Origin: Tardiphaga sp.
GTDB taxonomy: Bacteria; Pseudomonadota; Alphaproteobacteria; Rhizobiales; Xanthobacteraceae
Assembly: GCA_028290325.1 (NCBI GenBank)
Contig: JAQGJY010000209.1
Span: 1-8,512 of the forward strand
DNA length: 8,512 bases
Direction of reading: 5' to 3'
Shown: piece after piece, positions 4,963 to 8,512 of the stretch
Layout of the letters: each line of letters begins with the position of its first letter
Numbering within the stretch: position 1 is the first letter of the stretch
Notes under the pieces: model-generated
What the model saw: only the letters and a program-made list of their open reading frames with translations
The model's database searches: none
Told to the model about the DNA's origin: nothing
Position numbers and translations under genes: made by a program

Positions 4963-6117
4963 ATGAGTAACCGCGTTGCCCCCTCGCCGCCCGACGCCCC
5001 GATCGGTTCCGATGCCGGAATGCCGGTCGCGCGGAGTCGTCCCGCCGCGGGTTTCGGCAAGTTCAGGCGTGTCTTCCGCAGATATATCGGCTGGAAAAAG
5101 CTCGGCATCGCCGCCAGTCTTCTGATCGTCATCTTCGCGGTCACGACATTGGTGAAGACGCTCAAGGGCGTCGATACCTGGGTGATCATGACGGCGCTGA
5201 CGGAAATTCCGCCGGGCCATATCGCGCTGGCCGCATTGTGCGTGATCGGCGCGTTCGGCACGCTGACATTCTATGATTATTTCGCGTTGCGGACGATCGG
5301 CAAGACGCATGTGCCGTATCGCATCGCCGCTTTGTCGAGCTTCACCAGCTACACGATCGGGCATAATCTCGGCGCCACGGTGTTCACCGGCGGCGCCATC
5401 CGATTCCGTATCTATTCGGATTACGGGCTGACCGCGATCGACGTCGCCAAGATCTGCTTTCTGTCGGGCCTGACGTTCTGGCTCGGCAACGCCTTTGTGC
5501 TCGGCATCGGCATGATCTGGCATCCCGCCGCCGCGTCGTCGATAGACCTGCTGCCGGATGCGGTGAATCGGTTGATCGGCGCGGGCTGCATCGCCGGAAT
5601 CGCGGCCTATCTGGTGTGGCTGTCGATGGGGCAGAACCGCCGCGAGCTGGGCAAGGACGGCTGGAAGGTCGTGCTGCCATCCGCGAAACTGACGTTGTTG
5701 CAGATCGCGATCGGCGTAGTCGATCTCGGCTTCTGCGCGCTGGCGATGTATCTGCTGATGCCGGCGCAGCCTTACATCGATTTCGTGTCGCTCGCCGTCG
5801 TCTTCATTCTCGCCACGCTGCTCGGTTTTGCCAGCCACGCGCCGGGTTCGCTCGGCGTGTTCGATGCTGCGATGCTGGTGGCGTTGCCGCAGTTCGGACG
5901 CGAAGACCTGGTCGCGACATTGGTGGTCTTCCGGATCCTGTATTTTATGATTCCCTTCGCGATCTCGATCGGGATCATGGGCCTGCGCGAATTATGGCTC
6001 AGCGTCGTCAAGCCCTGGATGCGGACGCGCGAGGCTGAAATCGTTCCATGCGATGAAGGCTCGCGCCCCAACGATTCGGTGGTCCCGATCAAAGCGAGGC
6101 GGCAAGCGCGCGGCTAA
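4963..6117 (+). CDS. YbhN/UPF0104 family membrane protein (MprF flippase-domain-like)
   Basis: The 384-residue product belongs to the lysylphosphatidylglycerol synthase TM-region/UPF0104 family, which includes YbhN and the flippase half of MprF. After a 45-residue Pro/Arg-rich cytosolic N-terminus there are roughly eight hydrophobic segments (about 47-66, 86-108, 121-144, 164-186, 203-221, 244-266, 273-293 and 318-347). The family blocks are visible: SFTSYTIGHNLGATVFTGGAIRFR-like residues from 126 on, and the late SHAPGSLGVFDAAML (291-305), equivalent to the conserved PGGLGxxE region. Asp301 replaces the usual Glu. No aminoacyl-transferase domain follows, so it is the stand-alone membrane module. 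Such proteins are implicated in moving or modifying lipids in the envelope; the substrate here is unknown. It is followed after 46 bases by the SGNH hydrolase, probably as one operon. Confidence 0.85.
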   Translation: MSNRVAPSPPDAPIGSDAGMPVARSRPAAGFGKFRRVFRRYIGWKKLGIAASLLIVIFAVTTLVKTLKGVDTWVIMTALTEIPPGHIALAALCVIGAFGTLTFYDYFALRTIGKTHVPYRIAALSSFTSYTIGHNLGATVFTGGAIRFRIYSDYGLTAIDVAKICFLSGLTFWLGNAFVLGIGMIWHPAAASSIDLLPDAVNRLIGAGCIAGIAAYLVWLSMGQNRRELGKDGWKVVLPSAKLTLLQIAIGVVDLGFCALAMYLLMPAQPYIDFVSLAVVFILATLLGFASHAPGSLGVFDAAMLVALPQFGREDLVATLVVFRILYFMIPFAISIGIMGLRELWLSVVKPWMRTREAEIVPCDEGSRPNDSVVPIKARRQARG

Positions 6118-6126
6118 ACCAGCCGC
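6110..6126 (+). other. Small hairpin at the ybhN-like stop codon
   Basis: GCGGCT (6110-6115) and AGCCGC (6121-6126) pair around AAACC, spanning the stop codon in the 46-base gap before the SGNH gene. There is no T-run, so it probably does not end transcription fully. It might modulate the relative expression of the two genes. Confidence 0.25.
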
Positions 6127-6163
6127 CCCACATTTGCGCCACATCCATGACGTCTGAACAACC

Positions 6164-8119
6164 ATGACCTTTTCCGAGATGACTGTCGCACGCCTGATCT
6201 CATCCTTCGCCGTTCTGCTGGCGGTATGCGCCGTTGTGCCCGAACCGGCGCAGGCGCAGAGCGACGGCGCATTACAGATCTCGTGGGAGGTCCGCAACCG
6301 CTTCCGCCTGTTTCGCGAGGAGCGTGATTTCCAGCTGCATGCCGAAAGTCAGCGCAACCGCTCGATCCTTGATTCGGAACGGGCGCTTAGCACGCAGAGC
6401 GACGGTCGCGGCTGGGCCCGCAACACCGTCAATCGCCTCTGCATCGATCTGGGCGGACGGGTGACCGAGCCCTGTTCACGCGATGGCGTCAAAGAAAGCT
6501 ATCTGACGCCGTCCGAACACGCGGTCACGGTGCGCCTGTCCGGCGCGATCCCGGTCGGCGCGCTTTGCGCGTGGTCGTTCGACGACGGCGAAGGTCCGCC
6601 GCAACAACTCAATCAGGATTGCAACGAGCCGATCAATTTCCGCGCGCGCTATGGTCGCCCGACCATCGCGAGCGTCGACCTGTCCAGCGCCGACGGCACG
6701 CAACAGGCGACCACGCAGATCGCGGTGCGTGACGTGTTCATCGCCGGCCTCGGCGACTCCATCGCCTCGGGCGAAGGCAATCCGGATCGCGCCATTGCAT
6801 TGTCCGACGACGGTTTCTGTTTCCGATCCTATATGGGCGGCCCGACCGGACAGTTCTATCGTCCGAGCCGCGCCGGCTGGAAGGGCAACCGCGCTTGCGA
6901 AACCGGCGACACCGGCAACGCGCTGGCGGTCTGGCAGAAGCAAGGCGCGCTGTGGTTCAACGCGGCGTGCCATCGCTCGCTCTACAGCTATCAGACCCGG
7001 GCGGCGCTGGCGCTCGCGGTGCAGTATCCACATATCGCCGTCACCTATCTGCCGCTCGCCTGCACCGGCGCCACCATCACCGAGGGGCTGTTCGGATCGC
7101 AGCGCGCGCGCGAATGCCTGGTGACAAAGACGACGACGAACTGTCAGGGCAACGTCAATTCGCAGCTCGCCGAATTGCGCGAGGCCTTGACCGCCGCGAA
7201 AAAGCGCCAGCCGTCGCGACGGCTCGATGCGATGCTGCTGTCGATCGGCGCCAACGACATCAACTTCTCGGGCCTCGTCGCCGACGTCATCGTCGACAAC
7301 ACAGTCGAGCGCGCGCTGTTTCGGCGCTCGGGCGTGATCGGCTCGACCGATGAATCGCGCGCCGCGCTGGCGCGCGACCTGCCGCAATCCTTTGCCAAGT
7401 TGCGCGAGGCGCTGAAGCCGCTGGTCGGGCCGGACCTGTCGCGCGTGATCTACGTGTCCTACGGCAATCCGACCCTGGCGGAGGGCGCGGCCTGCCCTGG
7501 TGGCCCCGCCGGCTTCGACGTGCACCCGTCATTCTCGGCCAATCCCGCGCGGCTCGCCGCCGTGTCGTCGTTCGTGCAACGCGAGTTTCTACCGGCGGTG
7601 AAGGCGATGGCGCAATGCACCGGCGGCGTGATGTGCACCGATCCCGGCCGCGATCGCATGACGCTTGTGGACGCGCATCAGCAGACTTTCGCCAATCACG
7701 GTTTCTGCGCGCGGTCGCGCAGCGATCCGGATTTCGACAGGCAATGTTTCTCGGCCAAGGGCGAGAGCTTCACGGCCGATGTCGTCGAAGCGGCCAATTC
7801 GCCGATGGCCTGCGGCGTGGGCGCGAGCGAATATCGCCCCTACCTGCCGCGCGCGCGCTGGATCCGGGATGCGAATGACAGCTACTTCGCGGCGATGACC
7901 TATCCGCAGGGCTTGCCGGCGGCGATTCAGCCGGCCGACATTCACGACGCGACATGGGGCGTGCTGTCGGCGGTCTATGGTGGCGCCGTGCATCCGACCG
8001 CGGAGGGTCACGCCGCGATGGCCGATGCCGCGCTGCCGGCGCTGACCGAAGTTCTGCGCCTCAACGCCGCTGATAACAGCGGCGAGATCACCGGCGAGCC
8101 GCTCGCGGCACCCAGGTAG
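6164..8119 (+). CDS. Secreted SGNH-family hydrolase (GDSL-like lipase/esterase) with N-terminal extension
   Basis: The 651-residue protein starts with a Sec signal peptide (hydrophobic 11-24, probable cleavage after AQA at 31). Residues 32-190 form an extra domain whose second half (about 118-190) is strand-rich and Ig/PKD-like, with Cys135 and Cys153 probably paired. The hydrolase domain begins at block I, GLGDSIASGEG, with nucleophile Ser199. CTGAT (300-304) resembles block II, GANDI (362-366) gives the block III Asn364, and VHPTAEGH gives catalytic His610. The usual Asp three residues before that His is Gly607, so a Ser-His dyad, as described for Streptomyces scabies esterase, is likely. 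Sixteen cysteines remain after the signal peptide, implying many disulfides and an extracytoplasmic site. The substrate is unknown; esters of lipid or glycan are plausible. There is no clear ribosome site; ATG 6179 is an alternative start that also keeps the signal peptide. Confidence 0.87.
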   Translation: MTFSEMTVARLISSFAVLLAVCAVVPEPAQAQSDGALQISWEVRNRFRLFREERDFQLHAESQRNRSILDSERALSTQSDGRGWARNTVNRLCIDLGGRVTEPCSRDGVKESYLTPSEHAVTVRLSGAIPVGALCAWSFDDGEGPPQQLNQDCNEPINFRARYGRPTIASVDLSSADGTQQATTQIAVRDVFIAGLGDSIASGEGNPDRAIALSDDGFCFRSYMGGPTGQFYRPSRAGWKGNRACETGDTGNALAVWQKQGALWFNAACHRSLYSYQTRAALALAVQYPHIAVTYLPLACTGATITEGLFGSQRARECLVTKTTTNCQGNVNSQLAELREALTAAKKRQPSRRLDAMLLSIGANDINFSGLVADVIVDNTVERALFRRSGVIGSTDESRAALARDLPQSFAKLREALKPLVGPDLSRVIYVSYGNPTLAEGAACPGGPAGFDVHPSFSANPARLAAVSSFVQREFLPAVKAMAQCTGGVMCTDPGRDRMTLVDAHQQTFANHGFCARSRSDPDFDRQCFSAKGESFTADVVEAANSPMACGVGASEYRPYLPRARWIRDANDSYFAAMTYPQGLPAAIQPADIHDATWGVLSAVYGGAVHPTAEGHAAMADAALPALTEVLRLNAADNSGEITGEPLAAPR

Positions 8120-8150
8120 CCATCGCGAAGGTTCGTTGTTGCGGGACGTG

Positions 8151-8247
8151 TCATCCCCGGTCGCGAGGAAGTCATCACGACGAAGCAATCCAGTCGTCTT
8201 CAAGCAGAGCTAGTTGCTTCGCATCGCGCGGAGCTGGCTAAGCCAGC
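8151..8247. repeat. Degenerate intergenic palindromic repeat (Bradyrhizobium type)
   Basis: The stretch contains TCATCCCCGG, CGCGAGGAAGTCATCACGAC and CGAAGCAATCCAG, followed by TTGCTTCG. CGAAGCAA (8181-8188) and TTGCTTCG (8214-8221) are inverted. These are pieces of the palindromic intergenic element that I know as abundant in Bradyrhizobium and relatives, in which a GCGAAGCAATCCAG-like arm is mirrored by CTGGATTGCTTCGC. This copy has diverged. A separate perfect stem, GCTGGC/GCCAGC around TAA (8233-8247), adjoins it and could help end transcription from the flanking convergent genes. Confidence 0.5.
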
Positions 8248-8288
8248 GTTGCTAGGCAGCCTTGCGCTCGCTCGCGTTGACGTCGTTG

Positions 8289-8512
8289 TTACTTCACGGC
8301 TGTCGCCGGAGTCGACGCGGGCTTTGGCGCCGCGCCGACCGAGGCGCCGGGTGCCGGCTGCGCTGTCTTCATCCTCGGCGCCGTAGATCCGCGGACGGTC
8401 GTCGTCGGCACCTGACCCGGCAAATACTTTGCGAGAATGGCCGGATCGAGCGACGCGATCGCGGTATCCGGTAGGCGCTGCCAGGTCTCATCCTGGCCAA
8501 ACAGCGAGATGC
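8289..8512 (-). CDS. Unrecognised protein, C-terminal fragment (partial)
   Basis: The frame enters from the right edge and ends at TAA (8291-8289), giving the last 73 residues. The peptide starts ISLFGQDETWQRLPDTAIAS and continues with LDPAILAKYLPGQ. It then becomes an Ala/Pro/Thr/Lys-rich tail (about residues 40-73) of low complexity. I do not recognise the family. Such tails are common in linker regions and at the ends of exported proteins, but no localisation can be given without the N-terminus. Codon use (GC-rich third positions) matches its neighbours and supports real coding. It is convergent with the SGNH hydrolase gene across 169 bases containing a repeat. Confidence 0.6.
   Translation of the reverse strand, partial: ISLFGQDETWQRLPDTAIASLDPAILAKYLPGQVPTTTVRGSTAPRMKTAQPAPGASVGAAPKPASTPATAVK

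Noticed and set aside
4942..5838. Minus-strand 298-codon open frame opposite the YbhN-like gene
   Set aside because: Its product is rich in Arg, Asp, Gln and His with no membrane segments or motifs, typical of an antisense shadow of a hydrophobic GC-rich gene.
6476..7525. Minus-strand 349-codon open frame opposite the SGNH gene
   Set aside because: It is antisense to conserved SGNH blocks, with Arg/Ala/Gly-biased composition and no motif.
1..8512. CRISPR array, transposase, integrase, toxin-antitoxin or anti-phage cassette
   Set aside because: I saw no regular direct repeats, no recombinase or nuclease motifs, and no base-composition break. All recognised genes are housekeeping, envelope or stress types.

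Overview
This window is GC-rich chromosomal DNA that looks like a member of the Bradyrhizobium/Rhodopseudomonas/Afipia group (Nitrobacteraceae, Alphaproteobacteria). The evidence is the FlgE-type N-terminus, the codon and GC pattern, the short alphaproteobacterial-type intergenic regions, a candidate EcfG-type stress promoter and a degenerate palindromic repeat of the kind common between Bradyrhizobium genes. Genus assignment is inference. I see no transposase, phage gene, CRISPR array, tRNA or rRNA.

Left part (1-2382, all minus strand): the first 21 codons of a probable flagellar hook gene (flgE), preceded by a nearly perfect sigma-54 promoter and by repeated TGCCG/CGGCA half-sites about 100 bp upstream of the predicted transcription start. 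Next come an exported methionine sulfoxide reductase (msrB) and a DAO-family FAD oxidoreductase. These two are 54 nt apart and may be co-transcribed.

Middle (2383-4652): a SixA-like phosphohistidine phosphatase (+) is divergent from the oxidoreductase. It converges on a small two-TM protein (-) with a possible PH-like N-terminal part. A four-TM protein (+) diverges from that gene, and its ATG may be leaderless. A strong hairpin terminator separates it from a convergent DUF892/YciF ferritin-like stress gene (-), whose leader carries a candidate EcfG promoter and a 9-bp perfect palindrome.

Right part (4963-8512): a YbhN/UPF0104 (MprF flippase-like) membrane protein is followed after 46 nt by a large secreted SGNH hydrolase with an extra N-terminal domain and 16 mature cysteines. 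They look like a two-gene operon linking a putative lipid/envelope membrane protein with a periplasmic or secreted esterase. A degenerate repeat region and the C-terminal end of an unrecognised minus-strand gene close the window.

Most of the window is ordinary core or conserved-accessory content. The most informative signals are the flgE sigma-54 promoter architecture, the YbhN-SGNH pair and the candidate stress promoter. I found no convincing new multi-gene defence or mobile system.
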